A DNA stretch of 64,000 bases from Euonymus europaeus (taxonomy: Eukaryota; Streptophyta; Magnoliopsida; Celastrales; Celastraceae). Within the stretch, counting starts at the first letter, position 1. Each line of letters opens with the position of its first letter. The position numbers and the translations under genes are program-made. The stretch lies in NCBI GenBank assembly GCA_963580455.1, contig OY756957.1, positions 9,863,001 to 9,927,000 on the forward strand, in the 5' to 3' direction. Of the stretch, positions 34,018 to 45,524 are shown piece by piece. Under the pieces are notes generated by a model that was given only the letters and a program-made list of their open reading frames with translations, searched no databases and was not told the DNA's origin.

Positions 34018-37000
34018 CTATGTCGTAAACAAGTCTGGATAGCGCTCCCGCATATCAGACTCCACCTCCCAAGTAGCCTCCTGAACTCCATAATGCTGCC
34101 ATAACACCTTAACCAAGGGTATGGTCTTCGAACGCAATCTCCGTATCTGGCTATCCAAAATCCGAACCGGACGTACCTCATAGGTAGCATCCTCTCCAAT
34201 CTCTAGAGTCGACCAATCAATAATATGGGAGGGATCACGATGATACCTCCGTAACATGGAAACATGAAACACACCATGAACCCCGGACAACTGTGGTGGC
34301 AATGCCAACCTATAAGCCAAACTCCCCACTCTCTCCAAGATATCAAATGGTCCAATAAACCTGGGGGTTAACTTCCCTGATCTACCAAAATGCTGTATCC
34401 CTCGCTTCGGACTAACCTTGAGGAATACGTGGTCCCCCACCTGAAACTCTAGAGGTCTCCGTCTTCGATCTGCATAACTCTTCTAACGTGACTGAGCCGT
34501 CAGAAGTCGCTGTCTGATTACTGCCACAACCTCAATGGTCTGCTGAACCAAATCTGGTCCCAGCAAGGGTCTGTCCCCAACCTCCGACCAACAAAGTGTT
34601 GACCTACATGGTCTACCATAAAGTGCCTCAAATGGTGCCATCTGAATACTACTCTGGTAAGAGTTGTTATACACAAACTCTACCAGTGGAATATGCGTCT
34701 CCCAATCATCCCTGAAATCCATAACACATGACCGAAGCATATCCTCCAAAATCTGTATAGTCCTCTCACTCTGACTGTCAGTCTGTGGGTGAAACGATGT
34801 ACTAAAACTCAACATCGTCCCCAGAGTGTCCTGAAAATTGCTCTAAAAGCGAGAAGTGAAACGAGGATCCCTATCGGATACAATGGACACAGGTACCCCA
34901 TGTAGCCGTACGACCTCTCGAATGTAGAGTCTAGTGAGTGTCTCCACCGAGTCAGTCTGCTGAATCGGTAGAAAATGAGCAGTCTTCGTCAATCTATCAA
35001 CAACAACCCACACAGTATCATGCCTCCTCACAGTCCTCGGTAAACCCATCACAAAATCCATACACACATGCTCCCACTTTCACTCAGGCAATGGAAGCGG
35101 CTGTAACAATCTAGGAGGTCTCCTATGCTCTGCCTTCACCTGCTGACAGGTAAGACATCTCAACACAGTCTGGGCCACATCTCTCTTCAGTTCGCTCCAC
35201 CAGTACTGTCTCTGTACATCTCGATACATCTTAGTAGCACCAGGATGTATCGCGAACTGAGAATAGTGTGCCCCTCTAAGTATCTCATCTCTCAACTCAA
35301 CATCTTCTGGAACCACCAATCGACCTCTAAAACGAACTCCTCTATCAACACCTCGAATCCAACCATCCATATCCTCAATATCATCAAAAGTCGTATCACA
35401 AAGTTGTGCATCCAACACCTTCTGTACTAGTGCTGGACGGCCCACCAAACTACTCAGAAAATATCTATCACCCCTGTCACTAACATCTAATCGGTTTTGA
35501 CCAATGGTGTCCACCAACTCAAACACCCGCAGTGACAGTCGTGCCACTGCCAACTTCCTACTCAAGGCGTCAGTCACCACATTGGCCTTGCCTGGATGAT
35601 ACTGCAATAAGAAATCATAATCTCCAAGGTACTCCATCCATATCCGCTGCCTCTGATTCAGATCTTTCTATGTGAATAAGTGTCGTAAACTCCGGTGATC
35701 TGAAAACACCTCAAACTGCTCCCCATAAAGGTAATGTCTCCACTGCTTAAGTGCGAAAACTATAGCAGCCAACTCCAAATCATGTACGGGATAATTCCTC
35801 TCATGTGGCTTCAACAGTCGTGAAGCATACTCCACCACCCTCTCCTGCTGCATGAGCACACAACCTAACCCAATCCCTGACGCATCACAATATACATGGT
35901 AACCAATACCACTATCCGGAATGGTCTGAACTATAGGTGATTTGAGTCGGGTCTTCAGCTCCCGAAAAGCCTGCTCACATCTATCAGTCCACACAAAAGG
36001 AACACCCTTCTGCGTCAACTCAGTCATCGGTGCAGCAATCCGTGAAAATCCCTCTATAAACCTCCTATAGTAACCTGCTAATCCCAGGAAACTATGAATC
36101 TCTCCCACTGTCCTCGGAGTCCTCCAATCCAACACAGCCTCCAACTTCGCAGGATCCACTGCCACTCCATCTCTGGATATCACATGTCCCAAGAATCTCA
36201 CCTGAGTCGCCCAAAACTCGCACTTACTCAGCTTGGCATACAGATGATGCTCTCTGAGTGTCTGCAATACAATCTCCAAATGCTCCCTATGCTCCTCCTC
36301 TGTGGCCGAATACACCAATATATCATCGATGAAGACTATCACAAACTGATCAAGATACTGTCTGAACACTCTATGCATCAAATCCATAAAAGCTGCCAAG
36401 GCATTGGTCAGCCCAAACGGCATGATCAGAAACTCATAATGACCATATCGAGTACGAAATGTCGTCTTCGATATGTCCTCCTCCCGAATCCTCAACTGGT
36501 GATAACCTGACCTGAGATCAATCTTGGAGTAATAGTGACTACCCCTCAATTGATCAAACAAATCATTTATCCTCGATAACGGGTACTTATTCTTCACAGT
36601 CACCCTATTCAACTTCCTGTAGTCCACACACATCCTCATCGATCCGTCCTTCTTCTTCACGAAGAGGACTGGAGCACCCCATGTTGAAGTACTGGGTCTG
36701 ATAAATCCTAGACCCTGCAACTCCCGCAACTGCCTATCCATCTCCCTTAAATCTGCTGGAGCCATCCTATACGGTGGAATAGAAATCGGGTTTGTACCCG
36801 GATATAACTCAATCACAAAATCAATCTCTCGCTGTGGTGATAATCCTGGTAACTTCTCAGCAAACACATCTAAGTACTCCTCTACCACTGGCACAGCCGT
36901 ACTAGCCTCCATCTCCAATGTAGAAGTCAAGCTCGCCACTAGACAGTCAATATATCGTGGGTTGTCAAGAAAGTGTGAACATGTAATAACCTGCCACCCA

Positions 37001-37032
37001 CAAAAACTAACTCGCCCAGATGGTGATATCAT
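34018..37032 (-). pseudogene. gypsy element 3 pol: RT, RNase H, integrase, chromodomain-like tail
   Basis: A single minus-strand frame of about 1004 codons interrupted by only four stops (35668 TAG, 35080 TGA, 34843 TAG, 34483 TAG) before the terminal stop at 34018. [48 protein letters not shown] and an intact FIDDILVYS (about 36310-36330). RNase [48 protein letters not shown]. Integrase: [77 protein letters not shown]. Tail: VGDHVFLKVSPKRG, then VRPVRILDSQIRRLRSKTIP and VKVLWQHYGVQEATWE, a chromodomain-like end. The stops sit at conserved Gln or Trp codons. Confidence 0.95.
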
Positions 37033-37618
37033 AGTCGGTCAACCAGTCCAATCCAAGTATCACATCATAGTCAGTGAACTCCATAACATATAAGTCCGCT
37101 CGAAACTCGTGATCAGCAAATCGAAAGATACAACCGCTACAAATGCCCCTCACCAGAGAATCCACTACCAATCTCCTATCCAAATCCGAAATCTCTAACC
37201 CCAATGCCTCAACAAAAGAGGTAGAAATAAACGAATGCGTGGCACCGGTATAAAATAGAACACGAGCCCAAGAACTGAAAAGTAAAACTCTACCTCCAAT
37301 GAAATCACGATCTGGTGCTGGCTCGGGTGCAACCGCATAAACTCCAGCTCTCTGGCCCTGCCTCTGCTGCTGTTGTCTCACTGGTGGTGCTGGAGGTCTG
37401 GCCCCTCTGCCTGCAGGAGCTCTAGATGCTGGTACTGCTGGTGCTGGGGATCCCTGTCCTCTGCCTGATGGTGCTGTACGTCTCCTCGTGCAAAACCTCT
37501 GGATATGTCCTGGTAGTCCACAAGAGAAACACAATAGGCTATTCGCCCTGGGATAGTCTGATATCATGTGCCCCGTATGACCACACGCATAGCATGTGCC
37601 CCGTATGACCACACGCAT
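37007..37618 (-). pseudogene. gypsy element 3 zinc knuckles and protease
   Basis: Minus strand. A first knuckle, CYACGHTGHMISDYP, has lost its last Cys; a second, CFSCGLPGHIQRFC, is intact. A Pro/Ala/Gln-rich linker follows, then a retropepsin with VLFYTGATHSFISTSFVEAL, where the catalytic Asp of the D-T-G triad is Tyr, and [12 protein letters not shown]. The frame ends at 37007, one frame away from the RT frame that opens at 37032, so a frameshift separates protease from RT. Confidence 0.92.
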
Positions 37619-37620
37619 AT
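37565..37620 (-). repeat. 28 bp tandem duplication in the gag knuckle of gypsy element 3
   Basis: Two copies of a 28 bp unit beginning CATGTGCCCCGTATGACC (37565 and 37593) that encode the ACGHTGHM knuckle. As 28 is not a multiple of three, the duplication shifts the frame between capsid and knuckle. Confidence 0.9.
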
Positions 37621-38212
37621 CCTATCCTAAAATCTCTGCACCTGATCCTGTCTGGGTCTCTGTCTCTGACCCTCAATCCTCTGTCTACTACTGCTCCCTG
37701 AGGCAGAAGAAGTATCTCCGTACTTCCTCTTATGAAGCTCCCAATAATCCTGCGAATCAACCATGCTCCTCTCTATATCAAATGTCCTGTCAATGCACTC
37801 CCGGTAGGTACGAACCATCATCCCTGCTAAATGCTCTGAAATGCGGGGTTTCAGCCCACGCTGAAATCTCAGTATCTTCTTCTCCTCAGTGGCAATGTAC
37901 TCCTCTCCATATTGACCAAGCTCCTCAACCGTGCCTGATACTGTGACACCGTCATATCTCTACTTTGAATCAGCTCCAGAAACTCCTTGGCCTTCGCAAC
38001 GCGAATGGCATGGGGAACATACTGTGCGAGAAATGGAGTCTCAAACTCCATCCATGGCATCTCCATACTCTCCCTACCAATAGTCATACTCTCCCACCAG
38101 ACATATGCATCATCCTCTAAAAATGTTGAAGCCAATAGAGCTCTCCTCTATCTCGCCCACGTCAGCGGGTAGCACGTCCACCCCGAACACGTGTACTACG
38201 TGTGTCTACCAT
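37621..38212 (-). pseudogene. gypsy element 3 gag capsid, with internal deletion
   Basis: ATG at 38212 opens MVDTRSTRVRGGRATR, then a stop and RGRDRGE-like sequence. It jumps directly to LLASTFLEDDAYVWWESMTI (about 38110) and YVPHAIRVAKAKEFLELIQS, then (frameshifted) MMVRTYRECIDRTFDIERSM down to 37630. The N-terminal half of the capsid domain normally present before EDDAYVWWE is missing. Confidence 0.88.
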
Positions 38213-38359
38213 ATCGGAAACGTAAACGTACCACTACATAAATCAAATACCCCAAACGTAAAAGAAAGAGTAACTCACCAGATTAGCCGGGAAGCGCGTG
38301 ATGTGTAGTAGGGGAAAAACTAAAGAAATCGAATAACCACCCAAATACTAACTGACCAC

Positions 38360-38370
38360 CTCTGATACCA
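38360..38370 (-). other. Primer binding site of gypsy element 3
   Basis: Minus strand TGGTATCAGAG, three bases from the 5' LTR end, complementary to initiator-Met tRNA. Confidence 0.93.
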
Positions 38371-38373
38371 AAC

Positions 38374-41300
38374 TGTCACGCGCCTCTCCCAGATAGGTGC
38401 AGATGAGCACCCATGAATCCCAAAAGCGTGACCGGCAGGGAATTCCTCTGTTCCCCGAACCGGATTTAAACTAAATATCCACCCAAATACTACATAAGTA
38501 GTCTCACATATATATGTCTCAATAAAATCCCAAATACTGCCATAATGAAATGTAACATACAAACCAGAGTCTACAGCTGAAAATCCAATAGATACGGAAT
38601 ATTGATACTAAAGACAGACACACATTCCCACAAAAATCGTAGAAACCGAATGTAAATACAAAGACACAAATATCCACCCAGCAGCCACACATCACATCTC
38701 ATGCATCCCTGCGCTGATCATCCACTCCAGCTATCTCACCTGAAAAACATGTGAATGAAAGGGATGAGCCACAAAGCTCAGTAGGGATATGGAAACAACA
38801 TCGATATTAGAGTAAACAGAATATACAATCGAGATATGATAATGGAAATGAACAGAAACTCAAATAGTGATACACTCCCGTACCACCGAACTCTAGTAAA
38901 TCAGAGATAAAGTAAGAAAACCTGTGATATAAAATACATAAAGGAATACCATAAGTGATACCCTGATAGGGTATAAAATCTCTGAGAAAATCGATGTATC
39001 ATACACCTCATCACAATCAGTCAATCCGTAGGGTAGATACCGAGTAGGCTCCACCACTACCATCCTCAAATACAACTCTCAAATCAGTACTCAAACATAA
39101 TCCAACTCAAATCCATATCAACTCAAATCCATACCAACTCAAATCCACATAACACCAGAAAATCCTCCCCTGGGCCCACCCCGATCCCCGCAAGGTGTCT
39201 CCCAGTCCAGGTACTTCCCAGATTGGATGAGGATCGAGCCTACATCAGGTACTCGATAGCATCGCCTACATCGAAGACTGTCCCCTAGATGTACCTCACC
39301 TCAATCCGGTCTCCAGGTACGTACTGCTGGGTTTCAATATCTTATACACAGCGAAAGTTTAAAATTTTATTGAAACCCTCCAGAGAATCCATTTGAAAGG
39401 GCATAAATCGGTGATGAGAAGTTACCTCTTGAAGTGCAGAAAACAACCGATTGCTTGGCTTGCTTGGCTTGAATGATCCGAATCAATCCGCGCTATCCAA
39501 CCGAACAGCACGCCTCTATGGTATCCACACGAACAAGCCAAAGATCGCCTCTTCACGTTATGCTAGTAACTAGGAGAAGGAGCTCCTATTCGGTTTTCTC
39601 TCAACTCACCAAGAAATGCGGCACACCAAAAGTTGTAATCACTCCTAGGGTTACTCTAACCCTAAATATTCCATGAGTCAAGTAAAACCGAAAAGCCCAA
39701 ATCTCCTTGAAGAAAGAAGCCCACGTTTTTGGGCTCTTGACCATGTTCAATTAATCTTATTAATTAAACCGGTAATGGACCTTACATAAAGCCCTAAGCC
39801 CAAACGTAATATGTTATTCTTAAATAACATAATCTTTGACTTATTCTATGTGTGTGACCCTATAGGTTCTCGTTATGTTAGCAGTGAAACTAAAATCATA
39901 TTCTAGCATCACAAACAATGAGAGGTATCTAGCAACACATCATTGTTACCCAAATAACGAGAATGTCAATGATTCGACATAACCTTTATTTATGACCAAT
40001 TTATATGTAGTCCCTTTGTCCTTAATATCTTGATTAACATTGAGGCATGGAATGTGTCATCCTCGTATATGTTAATCTATGTGTTTCTTGATTCCGAGTA
40101 GACTATTAAAAAAACAAACGAAATCAATATCACATATTGATTCATTTGAGCACGGCCATGCATTTATAAGTCTCACTCAATCAAGGGGCCCACGGATATC
40201 ACTCCTGTTATATAGAAGGGACAAATACCATCTAGGTCACTCACATCCCTCCACATGATTTGTGATATACCCAATCACTGACTTTATAGCCAACCCTTTT
40301 ACAAGTGACGTTAGACAGTATCAAAGTGTATAACTCCTCATGTTGGGAACCGTAGTGATTTCAGGTTAAAGGAAAACATATATCATTGTCACTATGAGAA
40401 TAACTTATGACATTCATATAACAATCCATGCAGTATCCTCATGTTGGGTCTGTCCAGTACTTCCCGTTCTCTAACAAGTACCTATGTATTGATTTGATAT
40501 CTCATATCCATGACTCGCAAGATTTAGTCATCAATCAACGTACATACTAGTCTCAACGTATTAATGTTATTCCATTTAACAATAATACTCAACTAGGGAC
40601 ATTTAGGAATAGTGTTCTATATACATCTACGATGATCTCACGTTCAAGTCACACACTTGAAGTCTCATAGCATCGAACCAACTATTCTAGGGATATTTAT
40701 CATAATCATTTATATAGTGCAGATAAATAATTCATAACAAATAAAGTACCTCAATATAACATAATAAATGTACGCTAATACAATCATCCCATGATCGGCT
40801 CTTAGAGCATACACCAACACGTACCCGATCAGAACCATCAACAAATCATCCAGTAGGCTGGGTCGCCCAATGTGGGTCCCACACACTACAAATCATCCAT
40901 CAATAATCTCGTAGCATCATCATAGAAAATCACCAGAGTATAGTCCTATCTAGACTCTCACCAAAAACCCCACAACCAAGATGTGGGCCCCACCACTGAG
41001 TGTGGGCCCCACGGGAGACGTGGCGCACAAGAGTGCAACCAGTCGTGCAAACACAATCAATAATAGCCTGGAATACTAATATAGTGCAAATAGTCAAATC
41101 GGGTCAATCCAATCAAAACGGGTCAAACTCAAGTCAACGGGTCAACCCGGTCAAACCCGAGTCAACTCGGCCGGACCGTCGTCGGAATCCACTTTTCCGG
41201 AAACTTTTCCGGTCACTCCTACATTAGAATAAAGCCTACAACAACAGAAATCTAATGGTACCTGTCTCGTTCCAAAATTCCTACTGAATCAACCGGGATC

Positions 41301-41713
41301 GAGCTTTGAAATCTTGAAAAACCGAAACTTTGCCGCCTGATTTCGTCGTTTACGGTGGTCCGATGGCGGTGATTCCACTTGGGTTTTGCTCCCCTCACCA
41401 CGAGCTTCGATTTGACACCTTACACACCTCAATCGAACGTCAAACGAACAAAACCTTCTTCTCTCTCTCTCTCTGCAGCTGCTGCAAAACCAGAGAAATA
41501 TGGTTTAAACCAGATTTCCGGTGAAATGACGGCTTTGCCCCTTTGTTTCAATCTTAATTACATATTCTTCCGAAATTAATAACACATCCAATTTAACTCC
41601 GATTCAAGTGATTCTTGCGCCAATATTTTTCTAATAATATGTAGTATTTATTAGAAATATTAAATTTGGAAATTTATTATATTTTTTTTAAAATTTGGGT
41701 TCAGGATATTACA
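38374..41713 (-). repeat. 5' LTR of gypsy element 3, split by a solo LTR
   Basis: Collinear with 31757-33918 once the insertion at 39325-40819 is removed. It lacks about 310 bp present in the other LTR (junction near 41087) and has one extra copy of a short repeat (CCAACTCAAATCCAT, 39100-39150). Confidence 0.94.
39325..40819 (-). mobile_element. Solo LTR, probably Ty1/copia, inside the LTR of gypsy element 3
   Basis: 1495 bp. Minus strand TGTTGGTGTATGCTCTAAGA to GAAACCCAGCA, with TG...CA ends. Flanked by the perfect duplication CGTAC (39320-39324 and 40820-40824); excising it restores the sequence of the intact LTR (GGTACGTACCCGATC). No primer site, coding region or second LTR. The start sequence is of a style I associate with plant copia LTRs; the superfamily is inferred. 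Confidence 0.9.
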
Positions 41714-42548
41714 ACTGTGATCTATTATGTGATGATATATTGAAGATATATTGACGTTATATATATTGGTTGCTCTACATGAAGCATGACATGTCATGAC
41801 ATACACGACATACGTATCAAAGAAAATGTTTTAACGAATTTTTATGAATCTAGTACAACTGCTACAGGGATGGTATATTTTGACTGGAAATGGAAAAGGA
41901 AAAAGGGAAAAAAGGACAATGTTTTATTGACTGGAAAGTGTTCTTTGGTAGAACACTTAATCAAAGAAAAATCCCGACCGGTTGCTCTGTAGTAGTGTAC
42001 CTAGGTTAGGGGCCCAAATACTGGAAAAAAGATTTTAATGGTCGACTATTCTTTAAACAAAGGGTTCACGTGCATTCATGCATAGATAGTACTTGTTGGG
42101 CCTCGACTCACTATGTTCCGTGATGCAGGTTATGGTCTCTCAGAAGATTATGTAGATTTAGGAGTTGATGGCGTCGCCGTAGATCCCTGAAGAAGATGCT
42201 TATGTGACGGAAGCTAGTTTTATGGAAGATAGACTAATTAAGTAATAAATTTATTTATGCACTTACTGTTAATAACTTTGATGTATGATAGTAAGTGTAG
42301 ATTCGAGAACGAGGATTAAATGCATAAGATTCACAGTGGTATATTTAGAGGATATTAATTGGGTACTACAGTTTATTTAATTACATGAGATGACGCTTTT
42401 ATTTCGGATTAGGTTATTTTAATTAAATTAGGCTGGAATTGTGTACTGAGACTTTTAATTAAATGTAGGGTGAGTTTATATTGTAATATAGGTAGCGTTC
42501 TGGACTACGAGCCCGAGAAATTAGGGTTTCATGGGACTGGACGTTACA
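41714..42548 (-). repeat. Family X LTR, copy C, right part
   Basis: Continues 31751. Contains GTGCATTCATGCATAGATAG and TTCCGTGATGCAGGT (42070-42130) and ends GGACGTTACA at 42548. Its minus strand begins TGTAACGTCCAGTCCCATGA, closely matching the start of copy D (51710). Confidence 0.88.
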
Positions 42549-43695
42549 TATAGGGATAAAACCAATACAACTCACAGACAAAGAATTACCATTAGCGGTA
42601 TAGACATTCATATGAGAAGGAGGAGAGACACAATTATGGAGCAATGATTTGGAAGGAGTCATATGAAAGGCAGCACTAGAATCAAGTATCCAAACAGAGG
42701 AAGAAATACCTGACAAGAAGTCTAGCAAACCCGAAGAACTAGAAGTCATAGTAGAGGTAGATAATGGAGCAGAAATCATCTGCTGAAGATGAGAGAGTTG
42801 AGCACGGATGTCAGTCAAGTCAGGGATACGTTATGTAGTAGTGAATACAGGAATTTTGCCGGAAGGACAAGATCGAACACCTTTCTCGGGACACTGGTTT
42901 TTCCAATGTCCTTTTTGATGGAAAAAATGCACATGTATCATAGGGAAGACGACCCTGAGGTTGAGTAGAGGATATAGGCAAACCAGAACCAGAACTATAA
43001 CCAGTAGGGGTAGGTAAGAGCGGAGACTTCGGAGTGGCTAAAAAAATAGAAGATGTAGAACTCATTGAAGTGTCAGTCTCGAGTCGAATTTCTTCAGATT
43101 TGAGCTCCCAAACAATAGCATCAGCAGTAGGAGGAGGAGAACGATACAAAATATTCCCACGGATGGTTTCAAATTGACTATCAAGTTTAACAAGAAATTT
43201 AGTAAGACATCCGCCTTCCCTAAATTTCAAATAATCAGTAGAAGCCTTAATGCTCTCTAGCTCTATCAATGTCAGCTGATCCCATAGACTAGTAATCTCT
43301 CCATAATAATCATGGATGGATCGTCCTTGCTGGTGAATGGACATGACAACTAAATCTAACTCATAACGTATGGCAATATTAACTTCCTGAAACAGTTCAG
43401 ATAAATAGTTCTAGAAATCTTTGGCATATGTATATTTGTTAGCAAACATCATACCAATGCGAGATTCAATAGAGTTATGAAACCAAGTAAGTATTTGGGC
43501 ATTCTCAGAATCCCAATTTTTGGCAGCCAAAGCAAATCACTTCTTTGTGTAATCAGTAGGTTGACTAATAGACCCAAAAACATATCCCTATTTTTTTCTC
43601 ACAGGGAGAAAATTTTTCATGACATTAGCCCAATGGGGATAACTGTCACCTGTCAGACGAACATTAATCGAATGATTGCGAGCATCGACGAATAT
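42549..43695 (-). pseudogene. copia element 3 gag and protease
   Basis: Minus strand. INVRLTGDSYPHWANVMKNF at about 43615-43675, then SIHDYYGEITSLWDQLTLIE and a UBN2-type capsid region (42820-43344). A degenerate knuckle (HQKGHWKNQC in a shifted frame, about 42890-42930) follows, and a protease with SVWILDSSAAFHMTPSKS (42700), where D-S-G-A has become DSSA. Stops and frameshifts are present. Pol of the same element is at 28000-30770, separated by copy C and gypsy element 3. Confidence 0.87.
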
Positions 43696-43699
43696 CGAT

Positions 43700-43985
43700 G
43701 ACTACCTAACCAAAGTTGCATGTTTCGTTCTATCTTTCGTGCTCAGTTTTTGCTTGTATTTTAAGTCGAGAAGGAAAATAGCACTAAACTAAGGCTAGTT
43801 TTGTGCATTTGGTTTCCCGAATTGCCATATTTTTACGAAACTATACAAATAAAAATATTTCATTCATAAATGTATGTATTTTTCGTTGAGAACTAGTTTT
43901 GTTTTTGTTTATCTCATGCTAATTTTTCTTTGATACTTGATTCGTTTTTGTTTAGCTCATGCACTTTTTGGTGGACATCACCATC
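43700..43985 (-). repeat. Inverted fragment of the tandem non-coding LTR element
   Basis: The minus strand matches 45850-46090 and 47150-47400: AAACAAAAACGAATCAAGTA, AAAATTAGCATGAGATAAAC, AAATATGGCA, CAAAACTAGCC and AATACAAGCAAAAACT. It abuts the gag start of copia element 3 on one side and family X copy E on the other. Confidence 0.85.
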
Positions 43986-43989
43986 ATCT

Positions 43990-45438
43990 ACAGAGAATTA
44001 CAATACCAATTTTGTCGTCCAATCACGGTAACCAAACATCACATTTATTATAACTATAACATAAATATATCATTTATATCACAATACACATATGTTTAAA
44101 TCATCACAAATTCAGTCTCGTGAAAACATCCAATCAGTACAAACTACTTACCTTGATATACTCCCAAAAATACTGATCATTCAGTTACATAGGTTAATTC
44201 CTAAAACCCCTACAATATACATCATCATTTGTTATTACATTATCTTTAATTCACATTTTAGTCAATATCTTTTAATCAATTTATTTATTAATACCATTAA
44301 CTTAATATAAATAACTTAAAAAATTATCTTACCCTTAACTAATCTTAATTTATTCATTATTTAAAATAATATCTAACCGGGTCAGCTTGACCCGATTTCC
44401 CTGAATGCGGGTCAACATGCCCGAACTTCAGAGTTGTCGGGTCACGTCGATAAGAGGCGCGGTGATAGTGACCGCTGCCATAACCGAGAAGGGCTCCTCC
44501 AGATGAGTCTATCGGTGGTTTCCAATACTTGAATGGCGTCCGAAAAATGACAGATCGACAATCCAAAGCTCACGGTGCCGCGCCTCCTCAACTACTCCAT
44601 TGACAACCAAGACCACCTCCGTTCAAACTGAAATTGGCGGCGTTGAGTTCCTCTCGTCCACCTCGTCCTTCTCGCAGCGGCTTCGTCGAGTTCCACCACC
44701 GTTTCCCTCCAATCACCCTTCCGCCTCCGCCACCTCTAGCGTCTCTAGGGTTTTCTTCCTTCCTCGTGATGCGTGCTTCCTTTTCTTTAATTTGTATTTC
44801 GTTTAATTTGTATTTCTTTTCTTTTACTTTACCTTTCTGCCACTCTTCTTCTTCCTAAATTCCCTTGACATCCCTTTGAATCTACCTTTTTACAATTTCA
44901 TGTATCTCAAAGAAAATCATTGGGTCCACATTGCACCCTTCATAAATATTAAATAATATTACTAACATTTTACACCCTACGTAAAGTTATTTGTAGACTC
45001 AGTATTAATGTACAAATTCACCATTCTATCGTCGCCGTTGGCTTCCACGTGACCTTCATTGGTTTTAAACTTAAGTTTTTCTTTAGTTTGGGTGCTAGAA
45101 TAACAGTATATATTTATTTAACTTTATTTAAATCTTTTGCCTTTTTGCCCTCTAACCTCATATCTAATTACTCTTGCCACCCACCTTTATTTACAGATTT
45201 GTCATTACATATGAATTATTTTCCTATTCTAACTTTTGTTCTCAAAATTCATGGTAATTCATTTTAACTCCAATTTTTATAATCCCTGTCCCCATAATTT
45301 TTATTTCTCATATAGGATTCATGAACATATTCTGATCCTATTTAACATATACCATTGCACACACTAGAAATCATCATGAATACCACTTACGTCACTTTGC
45401 CTTATCGCTTAAGCTATTCTATGACTCGAGGTGTTACA
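43990..45438 (+). repeat. Family X LTR, copy E, 5'-truncated
   Basis: Matches copy D from CGTCGTCCAATCACGGTAAC onward (compare 52681-52705), includes AACCGGGTCAGCTTGACCCG (44375) and the GC-rich stretch 44395-44760, and ends GAGGTGTTACA at 45438. The first third of the LTR is missing. The open frames at 44600-44858 lie in this GC-rich LTR part and are not treated as genes. Confidence 0.85.
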
Positions 45439-45524
45439 CCCACACTTAGGCCCATTACCCCCTCCAATAGTCCTAAACCATCTTTAGATTGCACTCTGTC
45501 ACATTACCGATTTAGTGTTTAACA
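45439..45524 (+). repeat. Tandem LTR element: LTR copy 1 (remnant)
   Basis: Only the last 86 bp remain (CCCATTACCCCCTCCAATAG to GTGTTTAACA), the rest being replaced by copy E. Confidence 0.8.

Larger units (their letters stand above)
31757..41713 (-). mobile_element. Ty3/gypsy element 3, Del/Tekay-type chromovirus with long LTRs
   Basis: About 10 kb. LTRs at 31757-33918 and 38374-41713, both TGTCACGC...ATATTACA, a tRNA-Met primer site at 38360-38370, and a polypurine tract at 33919-33934. Flanks are ACTAC (31752-31756) and ACTGT (41714-41718), a 5 bp duplication with two changes; removing the element restores the family X sequence GTGTGAACTGTGATC. The minus-strand gag-pol is largely readable but carries four nonsense codons, two frameshifts and a gag deletion. 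The long LTRs and the chromodomain-like integrase tail suggest the Del/Tekay clade. Confidence 0.95.

Noticed and set aside
35125..35430. 101-residue plus-strand open frame, and the one at 36094-36510
   Set aside because: Both lie opposite the integrase and RT of gypsy element 3 and show no family features.
44600..44858. Overlapping serine/phenylalanine-rich open frames
   Set aside because: Part of family X copy E; the same region is non-coding in the other copies.
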